Below are positions 43,850 to 54,933 of a stretch of DNA of 64,000 nt, in pieces. The position numbers were made by a program, and so were the translations under genes. The notes beneath the pieces were generated by a model. That model was not told the DNA's origin and did no database searches. It worked only from the letters and a program-made list of their open reading frames with translations. The stretch spans positions 29,325,123 through 29,389,122 of the forward strand of contig OZ020270.1 of assembly GCA_963971225.1 (NCBI GenBank), given 5' to 3'. This stretch comes from Melieria omissa (Eukaryota; Arthropoda; Insecta; Diptera; Ulidiidae). Numbering within the stretch: the first letter of the stretch is position 1; each line of letters starts with the position of its first letter.

Positions 43850-44364
43850 AGCGGCCTTTAGACGGTCGCACATGTCCGCAATCATGTGCGGCGCGACGAG
43901 AAGAATGACCGTGTAAACGCAAGAAATTCGTGTCGCCGGACATGTGCGACGGTTTTCAAAATTTTTTGATTTCTCTGTCGGCGCGACGCACATGTGCGAC
44001 CGTGTAAACGGCTGTGTGACACACATAGTGCATTTTTTCATTCGATCGGTAGACAGCGAGCAGTGAGGATGGCGTCGCAAAAAAATGAAATATTGTGGAA
44101 GGAGTTCTTTCAGGTGTATAGACACAATCCCGAACTGTGAGAAGTAAAAGGTGAAGATTATAAAAATAAAAATTAAAAGAAACGCAGCATAGAGGTGCTT
44201 TTATGCAAATTTAAAGAAATTGATGCGAAAGCGCATACCATGTTGCTTCGTTGGCAGCAGCGAGACAACTGAAGTGTGCGCACATGTGTGACCGTGTAAA
44301 CGCTCATCGTACATTTCCCCCACCGCACATGATTGCAAACATGTGCGACCGTCTAAAGGCCGCT
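43850..44364 (+). mobile_element. MADF-fragment MITE, copy 3
   Basis: 515 bp, duplication ATA (43847-43849, 44365-44367). The MADF fragment at 44069-44272 starts MASQKNEILWKEFF in frame and meets the shared TGA. It sits in the same target sequence context as copy 2 (CCCATA/ATACGCACTTCGGCTA). Confidence 0.88.
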
Positions 44365-44367
44365 ATA

Positions 44368-44600
44368 CGCACTTCGGCTAGCCGAAAATATTCGCAAAAT
44401 TGTGTGCGTTGCCTTCACACGCAATGAAATAATCAACCACCAAAAAAGCCAACAAAAGCAACAACACAATTTCACTTGTTCGCGCTTATTTTTGTGTGTA
44501 TACCTTTTTTTCGTTGACGATCGCTTTCGCTTCAACAAATTTGCTGATGATGAAACTTCGACTGATAGACATATTTCTTGGTCACAAAGTTACTTTTGAA
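44368..44600 (+). repeat. P-like transposon fragment
   Basis: Begins CGCACTTCGGCTAGCCG and contains the coding stretch RFRFNKFADDETSTD, HISW. The same sequence is present in inverted orientation at 55829-56035, where it leads into P-type transposase sequence. Confidence 0.65.
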
Positions 44601-44661
44601 CCGCTTTTTCGTAGATTACGCTTGTATACCAACATATTCAGTGCTGTTGTCCTCAGCTCAT

Positions 44662-44735
44662 GCTACTCCATGTAAAAATTTGGGCGTTCACTATATTGAA
44701 GTGTTCACTACATAGGGTGTTCACTATACCCAGAC
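44662..44735. repeat. pogo-type MITE, right-end relic
   Basis: CCATGTAAAAATTTGGGCGTTCAC through TTCACTATACCCAGACACG matches the right third of the element at 21921-22174. Confidence 0.7.
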
Positions 44736-45083
44736 ACGTTTATATATAGATTTAAGTTATATAGGTGATGCCACGCCCCCTCGTCCAATACCCGCCCCAT
44801 TCCCTCTGTCGCAGGACATGACTAAATAGTAAGTTCGTAGTGAATTTAATTGATGTGTGACTTATGGTTCCAAAGTTATTATCTGAAAATATGCAAAATT
44901 CACGGTCAAAGATGGCATGGATTTTCCGAGTTTCCCAATAGATTTTCTGGAATTTTCTTTTGGCACGAACCTGAACTGACTTAATACGAATCGAACAAAA
45001 CAAACCCCATGAAAATCGGCCGTTCCGTTTGAGCGTGATGCGGTCACACACATACTGCCACTCTCTTTATATATGTATATAGA
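44736..45083. other. no gene recognised
   Basis: Mixed-composition sequence that looks like repeat material, but no terminal structure or coding motif could be supported. Confidence 0.4.
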
Positions 45084-45778
45084 TTACTTTTAATAATTTT
45101 GCTAAGAAAAAATTGCACTTGGTTAAGAAAGCAAATTGCAAGTAAAACGAAAAATAAGAATAAAATAAAAATACTAAAGAACACATAAAATTACTAAATA
45201 ATATAAATTTTAAGGAAATGATAATAATAAATAGTAATATGTTGCTGTTAATGTATGAATTTGAAAAATTTATCGGTATGAATTTTATTAGGCCAGAAGG
45301 CAACGTAGCCTACATGAATACCAACATTGCACAGCAGAAATTCATGGTTTTAGTTTTTTTTCAATAGGAACGCACACTCTACTGTACGCCTTTGTAAATT
45401 CACATGGTTCATTATTCACAGCAGAACCGAAAGCCATGGAAATTCAATTTGCTTTTTATCTTGTGCAGTTGCTCGTATTGTTTTCATTCACCTCAGCGCA
45501 TACAAAAGCAACACGCACATTTATTTTCACACGGACACACACCCTTGCATATTCGAATTTGCAAACGATACGCCGCGGCGCGCGGTCTCGTGCCAAGCAG
45601 CACAGCACAGCTCGCAATTGATGTTCCTTGTCGAACATCCCACAAAGAATGAAGATAAACTTCGAAAATTTATGTTTGACGAAGCCAGCGACAAAACTTC
45701 GTATAACCGAAGTACGTGTGGGACCTACTGTGCTAGATTTGCGTGACCGAAAAATTTTGTACTGCGTGGTACCTCTAT

Positions 45779-46011
45779 AGCGGCCTTTAGACGGTCGCAC
45801 ATGTCCGCAATCATGTGCGGCGCGACGAGAAGAATGACCGTGTAAACGCAAGAAATTCGTGTCGTCGGACATGTGCGACGGTTATCAAAATTTTTTGATT
45901 TTTCTGTCGGCGCGACGCACATGTGCGACCGTGTAAACGGCTGTGTGACACACATAGTGCATTTTTTCATTCGATCGGTGGACAGCGAGCAGTGAGGATG
46001 GCGTCGCAAAA
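45779..46011 (+). mobile_element. MADF-fragment MITE, copy 4, truncated
   Basis: The left 230 bp of the family, ending just after the ATG and first codons of the MADF fragment. The right part is absent. Confidence 0.8.
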
Positions 46012-46629
46012 AAAATGTGTTTATTTGCTTAGTGGTACCACGCAGTACAAACTTTTTCGGTCACGCAAATCTAGCACAGTAGGTCCCACACGTACTTCGG
46101 CTATACGAAGTTTTGTCGCTGGCTTCGTCAAACATAAATTTTCGAAGTTTATCTTCATTCTTTGTGGGATGTTCGACAAGGAACATCAATTGCGAGCTGT
46201 GCTGTGCTGCTTGGCACGAGACCGCGCGCCGCGGCGTACCGTTAGAAAATTCGAATATGCAAGGGTGTGTGTCCGTGTGAAAATAAATGTGCGTGTTGCT
46301 TGTGTATGCGCTGAGGTGAATGAAAACAATACGAGCAACTGCACAAGATAAAAAGCAAATTGAATTTCGATGGCTTTCGGTTCTGCTTTGAATAATGAAC
46401 CAAGTGAATTCGCAAAGGCGTACAGTAGAGTGTGCGTTCCTATTGAAAAAAAACTAAAACCATGAACTTCTGCTGTGCAATGTTGGTATTCATGTAGGCT
46501 ACGTTGCCTTCTGGCCTAATAAAATTCATACCGATACATTTTTCAAATTCATATATTAACAGCAACTATTTATTAATATCATTTCCTTAAAATTTATATT
46601 ATTTAGTAATTTTATGTGTTCTTTAGTAT

Positions 46630-47062
46630 TGATACGATGAGAAATTCTGTGCCGCACTGTACAGAAATGCTTTTCTCCGCACGAATGTTTTCCAAGCATA
46701 CTTTTAGGCATGCACTGTGAAGTACAGCAAAACTGTTATAAATTCGCTTGGTATAGTCCGATATGGCAAGGATGGTTCTCGAAGAAATGGGCTGTGCGAG
46801 AATGGTCGAGCGCTTTCTAATTGGAAGTTGCAAGAAACTTCGGCGCGATAAGAAAACTGGTATAAAAGCAGCAGTGGCAGCGCAAGGGGTCGAGTCTGTG
46901 TTGAGCGAGCAAAGTGGTAACAAGTGTAGATACAAGCGAAGTGTAAATTCTGTAAATAAAGTATTGGTTTTTTGGGCCTTTTGCGCTGAATGATTGAAGT
47001 TGTTTTATTTTCAAATACAATCAAAACGAACCGTCGATAACGAACTGTGGAATTTCGTAACA
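46630..47062 (+). repeat. gypsy 5' LTR
   Basis: 433 bp. TATAAAAGCAGCAG near 46860 is a likely promoter and AATAAA near 46955 a polyadenylation signal. Followed by the primer site TGGTGTCAGAAGTGGGAT at 47065, complementary to a tRNA 3' end, probably leucine. Confidence 0.88.
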
Positions 47063-47122
47063 TTTGGTGTCAGAAGTGGGATTGTATTACTGAAGGTAAA
47101 ATAAAATTATAAAAACGCAGAC

Positions 47123-48569
47123 ATGGTTAAACTGGAGCTGCTGAAGGTTGACCAGCTGAAGAAGGAGCTGGCTGCCTGGAATTTGCCGACTGCTGGCGGA
47201 AAGGTGGAGTTGCAACTGCGCTTGCGAGAGGCGTGTGAATCACGAGGCATCGATTGGGCTGCACACGAGTTCGGAACGCAAGAACAAGAGGCGTCGGCCA
47301 AGGTGGAGGAGTCGCCTGCTGGTGCTGCGTCATTGCAAAGTACTACTGCATTGGACATGAGCCAGTTAATGGTTGCACTTAAAGGCATGTTTGAGACTTC
47401 CAACCGTGAAATGGCAGCCAAAATGGGAACCACGAATCAGGAACTCTCGGCGCAAATGGCAGCGAAACTAGAAACTACGAATCAAGAAATAGCGAAAATG
47501 GAATCGGCGAACCGAGAAGTAGCAGAGCGAACGGAAACCAAACTCCAGGAAAATGCGGAAAAATTGGAAAATGCTAATCGCGAGTTGTCCAGCAAACTTC
47601 AGGAAAATTCTGCGCGCTTGGAGCAGAAAGTGGAAGAGATTTCGGACAGGATTAATGTGAAAGTTGAGCACCTGGAGACGCGAGTAGAACATTTAGACAA
47701 ACGAGTTGACAGTCTGGAGGATTCGGAAAACAGAAAAATCGACGAGCGGGTTAGAGAGGTACAGCCACGAGAGTGTTTGCCGCCGGTTCCGGAAAGTTTC
47801 CACCCGAACAGAAGTGCCTACTTATGACGGTGCTACGCCGTTCGATACATTCAAACTGCAATTCGACTTTGCTGCTTTGGAAAATCAGTGGACCGATATC
47901 AGGAAGGGTCGGAGATTGGCACTGGCGCTGAAAGGTCCTGCAGCAGAGGTAATGAAATCAGTTCCGGAATGCTCGAGAAGTGATTATGAGGCCGTCATGA
48001 GAGCATTGGCAGCGAAGTACAGCAACGAGCACAACCATACGCTGTACTACTGTGAGCTGAAGAACCACAGGCAAAGAGCCAGCGAGGCGCTGCCGACATA
48101 TGCAGCAGACATTGAGCGGCTCGTACAGTTGTGCTACCCAAAATTCGGCGCTGATGATCTCGAAAGGATGAAGATTGAGTCGTTCATTGAAGATCTTCAT
48201 GATCCCGAGACACGTTGCAGTGCATTGATGATGGGCAAGCCGACATTTAAGGAGACGGTGACCAGCGCGATGACATATGAAGCGACATGGATTGGAGGCA
48301 ATCGGTATGCATCTGCAAGGATACGTCAAATCCAGCCGGACAGCGACATTTCGATCCAGGCCATAAGCTCTAAGACACCGGGCAGGCCACGGGTTGTCTC
48401 CTCTAAAGTTGTTTGCTGGACATGTGGCAAGCAGGGTCACATATCACGAGACTGCCGCCAACGAAAGAGGCGTTCCCGTTCTCGATCGCAATCGCCTGAA
48501 GCGAGGAATACTGACGATCGAGGCTCAGCCAACAAGCGCAGGGCTGAGGACGAGGAGTCGTTAAACTAA
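47123..48569 (+). pseudogene. gag: gypsy Gag with SAP-like motif
   Basis: The start MVKLELLKVDQLKKELAAW followed by PTAGGKVELQLRLREA resembles a SAP motif (a helix-extended loop-helix DNA-binding fold). A long heptad-like coiled coil with repeated TNQE/ANRE units follows (residues about 90-215). The first frame stops at 47827 and the capsid continues in another frame (VPTYDGATPFDTFKLQFDFA) to a CCHC knuckle (CWTCGKQGHISRDC) and an Arg/Ser-rich tail ending at 48569. A frameshift near 47800 breaks it. Confidence 0.85.
48560..48566 (+). promoter_or_regulatory. putative -1 frameshift site, gypsy gag to pol
   Basis: GTTAAAC lies as G-TTA-AAC immediately before the gag TAA. A -1 slip continues as CTA AAA CGG into the pol frame. 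The heptamer type is known to work in some RNA viruses; use here is inferred. Confidence 0.5.
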
Positions 48570-48658
48570 AACGGGTCAGCCCAAAGGGGCGTGAGCTGAT
48601 CCCCACAACCCGCTGCCCCACCGTCCTGGTCTCACAGCTGAAACGGCAACCCAGCAGC

Positions 48659-51600
48659 TTGACGATTGAAGGAAAGATAGATGGAAAGTTGTTCGTGTTG
48701 ACACTGGATACTGAAGCGTCATATTCGATCATAAAAAGGAAGCTTCTGAAGAACTGGGAACCGCTGCATGGCATACAGCTGAGGACTGCGACTGGCGAGC
48801 GTGCGCCGGTAAGAGGAAAAGTAACAAAAACAATTGCTATCGGCACCAGCAGCCTGGAGCATGAGTTCATCGTCGCAGATATAATGGACGACGTAATTAT
48901 CGGCGTGGATTTCATGATTAGGCATGGTTTTACGCTGGACCTGAAAGAAAATGTGCTGAAGTATGCCAACGTTGAATTCCCCCTGCACACTGGCTATGAC
49001 CGAAGCGTGGCGGTAAGGAAAGTTGTCTCGTCTCAACACCAGAAGATACCAGCGAATTCCGAGGCGATTGTGTGGGCAAAGGTGGACGAGGACGATGGGA
49101 CAAGTCGGCTGTGGGTTGTAGAAGCACCAAAACAAGGATACGACAACATAATAATCGGACGTACATTAGTGGAACCCAAAAATGGCAAAATACCAGTCAG
49201 GATACTCAATCCACTGAACACGACCAGATATGTCGGAAAAGATGCGGTCATTGGCGAGTGTAGAGAGGCTGAAGCAGTTGTCAATTGCGAAAGCAGTCCA
49301 CCCGGAGGAAGTAAGAAAAGCGGTTCTAACATGGACGCCATACCGCAGACCCAGTGGAGCAGCGAATTGACAGCCGAGCAGAAACAGAAGGCGCGGTCAC
49401 TCCTGCAGCACTATGGCTCAATATTTGCAACGGAAGCGGGCGGAAGAACAGCCATAGTGAAGCACAACATCGACACCGGAAGTGCGAAACCAATCCGCCA
49501 ACCGCCAAGACGAGTTCCTCTGGCCAAGAGGGAAGAGGTCACAAATTTGGTTGAAAACATGCATACAGATAAGGTCATAGAGCCTTCGTCAGGTCCTTGG
49601 TGCTCGCCGGTCGTGCTAGTCAAGAAAAAGGATGGCAGTACCCGGTTTTGTGTGGACTATCGAAAGCTCAATGACGTGACCAAGAAGGACAGCTATCCAC
49701 TACCTCGGATCGATGACACCCTGGACACACTGTCAGGCACACAGTGGTTTTCCACACTCGACTTATGCAGCGGCTATTGGCAGGTGGAACTTGCAGACCA
49801 GGACAAGGAGAAAACAGCTTTTAGTGTTGGCGACGGTTTGTGGCAGTTCACCGTCATGCCGTTTGGACTCTGCAACGCACCAGCAACATTCGAGCGGCTA
49901 ATGGAGCGTGTGCTGAAAGGGCTGCATTGGCTGACGTGTCTGGTATACCTCGACGACATAATCGTGATGGGCAAAAGCTTCGACGACCACCTGGAAAAGC
50001 TGAAGGAAGTATTTGAGCGAATACAGAAAGCCGGGCTTAAACTCAACCCAAAGAAGTGCTCGCTGTTCCAAAAAGAGGTCAAGTATCTGGGTCACACGGT
50101 TTCCGCTCGCGGAGTACATACAGACGAAGGCAAGATCACGGCGGTGAAGGAGTGGCCCCGACCACGCAATCTACACGAACTCCGCAGTTTCCTGGGCCTG
50201 TGCACATACTACCGAAGATTCGTTCCAGGATTTGCGAACATAGCTGGCAGCTTGCACAAACTGACGAACAAGAATCAAGCCTTCGCGTGGGGTGAAGAGC
50301 AGGAGCAGGCTTTTGCACGACTGAAGGAAAAACTGTGCACTGCTCCAATTCTGGCCTTCCCCGTTCCTGGAGAGATGTTTGTGCTGGATACAGATGCAAG
50401 TGGGCATAGTATTGGCGGTGTGCTGTCACACATAATAGATGGCCAAGAACAAGTGATAGCGTACTACAGCAAAATTTTGTCAAAGCCTGAACGCAACTAC
50501 TGTGTGACCCGAAGGGAGTTGCTCGCAGTACTGGAATGCGTGAAACACTTCCATAAATACCTGTATGGGCAAAAGTTTCGCCTGCGCACAGATCATGCGG
50601 CATTGAAATGGCTACTGAACTTTAAAGATCCGGAAGGCCAATTGGCGCTGTGGATCGAGCGGCTGCAGAGCTACGAATACACGGTAAAGCATCGCAAGGG
50701 TAGCAGCCATGGAAATGCCGATGCCTTGTCACGCCGTCCGTGCAAAACCGAATGCAGGCATTGTTCGCGAGCCGAAAGCAAAGAGCAGATAGTGGACGTA
50801 CGATTGGTCAGCGTTATGCCAGAGGAGGAGTGGTCTGCGGAGAGGATACAAAAGGACCAGCGCGAGGATACGGATCTTAAAAAAATCATTGAAGGCAAGG
50901 AGTAAGGCGCACGTCCAGACTGGCAGGAGATGGCCGGTGAGAGCCCGATCGCGAAGGCTTACTGGGCGCAGTGGCAAAGTCTGCGGCTGTCTGATGGTTG
51001 CCTATACCGCGAGTGGGAGAGTGAGGATGGCCGGACCAGCAATTCCCTAATTTTAGTCCCGAAATGTAGGATCAACGAGGTGATCGAGACATACCATAAC
51101 GACTCTAGCGGAGGGCACCTAGGCATCACAAAAACTGTCGCCAAAATAAAAAGGCGCTTCTACTGGGTAGGATGCCAGGAGTCTGTCGCCGATTGGATTA
51201 AGAGCTGTGATCGATGTTCGGCTGCGAAAGGGCCAACAAGAAGATCTCGGGGCCGCATGCAGCAGTACAACATGGGAGCGCCCTTTGAGCGAATTGCCAT
51301 GGACGTCGCCGGGCCATTCCCACTTAGCACTCAAGGCAACAAATATGTGCTGGTGGTGATGGACTATTTCAGCAAATGGCCCGAAGTGTATCCTATTCCT
51401 AACCAGGAGGCCACCACGGTCGCGGAAATGTTGGTAAACAACTGGGTGGCCAGATTTGGAGTTCCACTGGAGTTGCACTCGGATCAAGGCCGGAATTTCG
51501 AGTCTCTTTTATTAAGAGAAGTGTGTGAGCTACTAGGAATAAGGAAAACTCGCACCTGTCCTTTGCATCCCCAGTCCTACGGCATGGTGGAACGATTCAA

Positions 51601-51922
51601 TCGAACACTGGAGGAATACCTGCGGAAAGTAGTAGGCAGGAATCAAAAGGATTGGGACACGCATATTCCGCTGTTCTTGATGGCGTATAGGTCAGCCCCG
51701 CACGATACGACATCACTCACTCCAGCCCGAGCAGTGTTCGGCACAGAGCTGAGATTGCCTGCTGACTTGAAGTTCGGAGTGGTCAGCACGACGGAAGGCG
51801 CTAAGACTGATTACGCAGTTAATAAGCGATCGGAGCTGGAAGAAATCCACCAGTTTATAAGGGACCGTATCAAACTGGTCAGCGATAAGATGAAAGCCAG
51901 ATATGATCTACGAGCTAGGTAG
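48659..51922 (+). pseudogene. pol: gypsy Pol, with one internal stop
   Basis: Protease is LTLDTEASYSII, where D-T-G is expected, so its glycine is replaced by glutamate. RT has FCVDYRKLND and LVYLDDIIVMG; RNase H has LDTDASGHSIGGVLS. An in-frame TAA at 50903-50905 separates these from the integrase (50930 on), which has GGHLG...CDRC and acidic residues in MDVAGPF, SDQGRNF and YGMVERFNR. The frame is cut at 51917 by the LINE. Otherwise well preserved. Confidence 0.9.
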
Positions 51923-53917
51923 GTAGGTAGGTAGGTGTGGCTGTCCCAGGAGGAGCACACTTAGGCCAGGCGGCCCATTGTGATACCACATGAGATCGAG
52001 CATCATTTCGCTCACTCGTTAAACCAATTAGAGCTATTAACGAAGCTTAGTAGACGGCGTATGGTCTTATCAGCTAGATCATCTAGACTACCGAAGAAGA
52101 AGTTGCCTAAGTGGGTCTGCCTTCTTCTGGACAAAGCAGGACAGTAACATAGGAAGTGAGGAATATTTTCTTCCTCCTCCTCGTCCATACAGCTGCGACA
52201 GAAGTCGTTCGAAAACAGCCCCATCCTTTTTGCGTGGGTGCCGATTAGGCAATGACCCGTAAGGACGCCGATCATGGTTCTGATCTGGGCTCTGTTTAGT
52301 GAGAGGAGTTCTTTAGAACGCCGAGGATTTAAGGTTGGCCAAAGTTGGCGCGCAAGGAGGCTTGTGTTGCCTTCAACCCATCTTAAATTCGTATCGTGTG
52401 TAGAGCTTGCTTGGGTACGAAGCTTACATGTTAGAAGAGGGACACCGAGCGTGGTCAGCTCTTGGCTTAACTGCTCAGTGGTGCCCTGTCTCGCGAGCTC
52501 GTCCGCTCTACAGTTCCCTGGAATATCCCTATGACCTGGAACCCAGCATAGGCGAATATGAAGCTGCTTGGCAGTCTCGTTTAGAGATTTGCTGCAGCTG
52601 AGAACAGTCTTTGATGTTATTTTGACCGCATCCAGAGCTCTAAGAGCTGATTGGCTATCTGATAATATAAGGATATCAGTAACCGATATCCTGTTTACCC
52701 TGAGCCAATCGGAGGCTGCACAGATTGCTGTGACCTCGGCCTGGAAGACACTACAGTAATCTGGCAGCCGGAGCTTCAAGTTAAGGTTTAATCCTTCTGA
52801 GTAGATACCACAGCCCACCTGACCAAGCAGTTTCGAACCATCCGTATAAATATGGATATCACCGCTGGCAGGGGGCGCACCCAGCTCCCATTCGGCTCTA
52901 GATGGGATTACAACCTGATAGTTCTTATCAAAGAACAGGCTGGGTGTCATGTAGTCAACTTCCTGAGAAATGCCTTTGAAATAATTGAGAATAGAAGAGT
53001 GCCCGTAACGCCCAGTTCTCCATTGCGCGGAAGCGCGCATCCTGGTGGCAGCATTGGCGGCCAATTGCTTCCCCAGGATATCCAATGGAATTAGGTTAAG
53101 CACAACGTCCAAAGCATTAGTGGGCGTAGTTCGCAGGGCCCCACTTATACATAACTCTGCGGACCTTTGAATTTTGGCAAGTATTTGGGAGTGAGACCTT
53201 TTGGCCAATGAAGGCCACCAGACTACTATCCCATATAACAACAAAGGCCGAACAACGGCGGTATACAGCCAGTGTACGATATGAGGTCTTATGCCCCATA
53301 CATTGCCTATCATCTTTTTACAAGTATAAAGGGCAATACTGGCTTTCTTAGCTCTCTCCAGGACGTTGGGTTTCCAGTTAAGTTTCCTGTCTAACACAAG
53401 TCCCAGATATTTGGCGGATTCAGAAAATTTCAGATCAATCCCAAGCAGCCGCGGGGGATCAATCTCCGGTACTCTGTGTTTATTTGTAAAGAGAACTAAC
53501 TCCGTTTTATGCGGGTTAACGCTAAGACCACATTCTATGGCCCAATTAGTTAGGATGTTCAAGCCATGTTGCAATACATCCCTGATAATTAAAGGAAACT
53601 TTCCAGAGACCGCAATAGCAACATCATCTGCGTAGGCGACCACCCGGCACCCCGCCCTCTCCAGACGCATTAGCAGTGTGTTCACCGCTAAATTCCAAAG
53701 AAGAGGCGAGAGGACCCCTCCCTGGGGGGTCCCCCTTTTTACAGATCTCTGTGCAGATGTGGTACCAAGACTTGCATTGATGACGCGGCTATGAAGCAGC
53801 TGCTCAATCAGTGCTACTAGCGGCACACCTACACCCAGGTCTGCAAGTGCGTCGGTAATGGCTTCCGATCTGATGTTATTAAAGGCCCCTTCTATACATA
53901 TATATCTATACATATAT
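51918..53917 (-). mobile_element. 5'-truncated LINE (LOA/I-like)
   Basis: A 2000-bp minus-strand insertion with a 12-bp duplication ATCTACGAGCTA (51906-51917, 53918-53929). Its 3' end at the left is a short tandem tail of CCTA units instead of poly(A). The 5' end is truncated inside the RT, at motif A. Confidence 0.93.
52012..53913 (-). CDS. LINE RT C-terminal half, RNase H and finger
   Basis: A 633-aa open frame starting by chance in target TATATA sequence, then IEGAFNNI (RT motif A), GTPQGGVLSPLLWNLAVN, YADDVAIAV (active site) and the thumb. RNase H begins at IHIYTDGSKLLGQVGCG, with DSQSALRAL and WVPGHRDIPGNCRADELA. A C-terminal CCHC-type finger (CRSCMDEEEEENIPHFLCYC) precedes the stop. 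All of it is open, so the insertion is recent, but the N-terminal endonuclease is missing. RNase H favours the LOA or I group over Jockey. Confidence 0.92.
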   Translation of the reverse strand: MYRYICIEGAFNNIRSEAITDALADLGVGVPLVALIEQLLHSRVINASLGTTSAQRSVKRGTPQGGVLSPLLWNLAVNTLLMRLERAGCRVVAYADDVAIAVSGKFPLIIRDVLQHGLNILTNWAIECGLSVNPHKTELVLFTNKHRVPEIDPPRLLGIDLKFSESAKYLGLVLDRKLNWKPNVLERAKKASIALYTCKKMIGNVWGIRPHIVHWLYTAVVRPLLLYGIVVWWPSLAKRSHSQILAKIQRSAELCISGALRTTPTNALDVVLNLIPLDILGKQLAANAATRMRASAQWRTGRYGHSSILNYFKGISQEVDYMTPSLFFDKNYQVVIPSRAEWELGAPPASGDIHIYTDGSKLLGQVGCGIYSEGLNLNLKLRLPDYCSVFQAEVTAICAASDWLRVNRISVTDILILSDSQSALRALDAVKITSKTVLSCSKSLNETAKQLHIRLCWVPGHRDIPGNCRADELARQGTTEQLSQELTTLGVPLLTCKLRTQASSTHDTNLRWVEGNTSLLARQLWPTLNPRRSKELLSLNRAQIRTMIGVLTGHCLIGTHAKRMGLFSNDFCRSCMDEEEEENIPHFLCYCPALSRRRQTHLGNFFFGSLDDLADKTIRRLLSFVNSSNWFNE

Positions 53918-53929
53918 ATCTACGAGCTA

Positions 53930-54174
53930 ACACAGCGGGGTTCCAAGAAGGCGATCTGGTAATGCTTTACAATCCGCAGCGCAGGAAAGGTTTGTCTCCA
54001 AAGCTTCAAACGTCATGGGAAGGACCGTACAAGGTCGTGACCAGGATTAATGACGTGGTGTACAGGGTTCAACGCAGCTGCAGCGGAAAAGCCAGGCTGA
54101 AAGTAGTCCATTTGGAGCGCCTGGCGTCTTACTCCGGCGGAGCCTCGGTACTTGTTCGGGACGAACAAGTCTAA
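53930..54174 (+). pseudogene. gypsy Pol C-terminus after the LINE
   Basis: Continues the integrase end: FQEGDLVMLYNPQRRKGLSP, WEGPYKVVTRINDVVYRVQ, LKVVHLERLASYSG, then a stop 11 bp before the 3' LTR. The GPY-type block is typical of Ty3/gypsy integrases. Confidence 0.9.
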
Positions 54175-54185
54175 GTGATGGACAG

Positions 54186-54595
54186 TGATACGATGAGAAA
54201 TTCTGTGCCGCACTGTACAGGAATGCTTTTCTCCGCACGAATGTTTTCCAAGCATACTTTTAGGCATGCACTGTGAAGTACAGCAAAACTGTTATAAATT
54301 CGCTTGGTATAGTACGATATGGCAAGGATGGTTCTCGAAGAAGTGGGCTGTGCGAGAATGGTCGAGCGCTTTCCAATTAGAAGTTGCAAGAAACTTCGGC
54401 GCGATAAGAAAACTGGTATAAAAGCAGCAGTGGCAGCGCAAGGGGTCGAGTCTGTGTTGAGCGAGCAAAGTGGTAACAAGTGTAGATACAAGCGAAGTGT
54501 AAATTCTGTAAATAAAGTATTGGTTTTTTGGGCTGTTTTATTTTCAAATACAATCAAAACGAACCGTCGATAACGAACTGGGGAATTTCGTAACA
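54186..54595 (+). repeat. gypsy 3' LTR
   Basis: 410 bp. It lacks 23 bp near the end relative to the 5' LTR. The preceding purine tract is weak (AGTGATGGACAG). Confidence 0.9.
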
Positions 54596-54692
54596 GTATT
54601 TTTATTTTATTCTTATTTTTCGTTTTACTTGCAATTTGCTCTCTTAACCAAGTGCAATTTTTTCTTAGCAAAATTATTAAAAAGTAATCTAA

Positions 54693-54933
54693 TATAAATT
54701 GCTCATGTTCTCAACAAGTAGACGGTTCTGAAAATCACATTTTGTATTCATCTACTTTAAATTGTACAAAAGCTTTTTTATATTGAATGAGGGGTTTCCT
54801 TAAAAAACGTATGAAATGTGTTGTAAACGATTTTTGAAGCAAAAAAAATTAGTCGATTGGAGCTTTTAGTTTTAAACTACTGTTAAAATAGTTGAAATTT
54901 TTGAAAAATATAAACATTCCGTCTTTGTAAATC
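54693..54933. other. no gene recognised
   Basis: AT-rich sequence that may be the 3' untranslated part of the adjacent P-like relic. Confidence 0.4.

Larger units (their letters stand above)
46630..54595 (+). mobile_element. Ty3/gypsy retrotransposon with nested LINE
   Basis: LTRs 46630-47062 and 54186-54595 (TGATACGATG...CGTAACA), 4-bp duplication GTAT (46626-46629, 54596-54599). Gag, protease, RT, RNase H and integrase are in gypsy order, with no env. The LTRs differ by a 23-bp indel and several substitutions, so it is older than the errantivirus. A 2.0 kb LINE lies in the integrase end. Confidence 0.93.
45084..54692. mobile_element. foldback-like element with ~650-bp inverted arms, interrupted
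   Basis: Left arm 45084-45775; right arm 46022-46629 continuing at 54600-54692. The arms are inverted copies, outer end GATTACTTTTAATAATTTTG. The spacer holds a truncated MADF MITE. A gypsy element splits the right arm with a GTAT duplication. Arms contain the GGTCCCACACGTACTTCGGC motif. No transposase of its own. Confidence 0.75.

Noticed and set aside
45923..46351. 142-aa frame sharing sequence with 45456-45872
   Set aside because: The similarity reflects the inverted foldback arms, not a protein family.
48403..48990. 195-aa minus-strand open frame
   Set aside because: Antisense of gypsy gag and protease.
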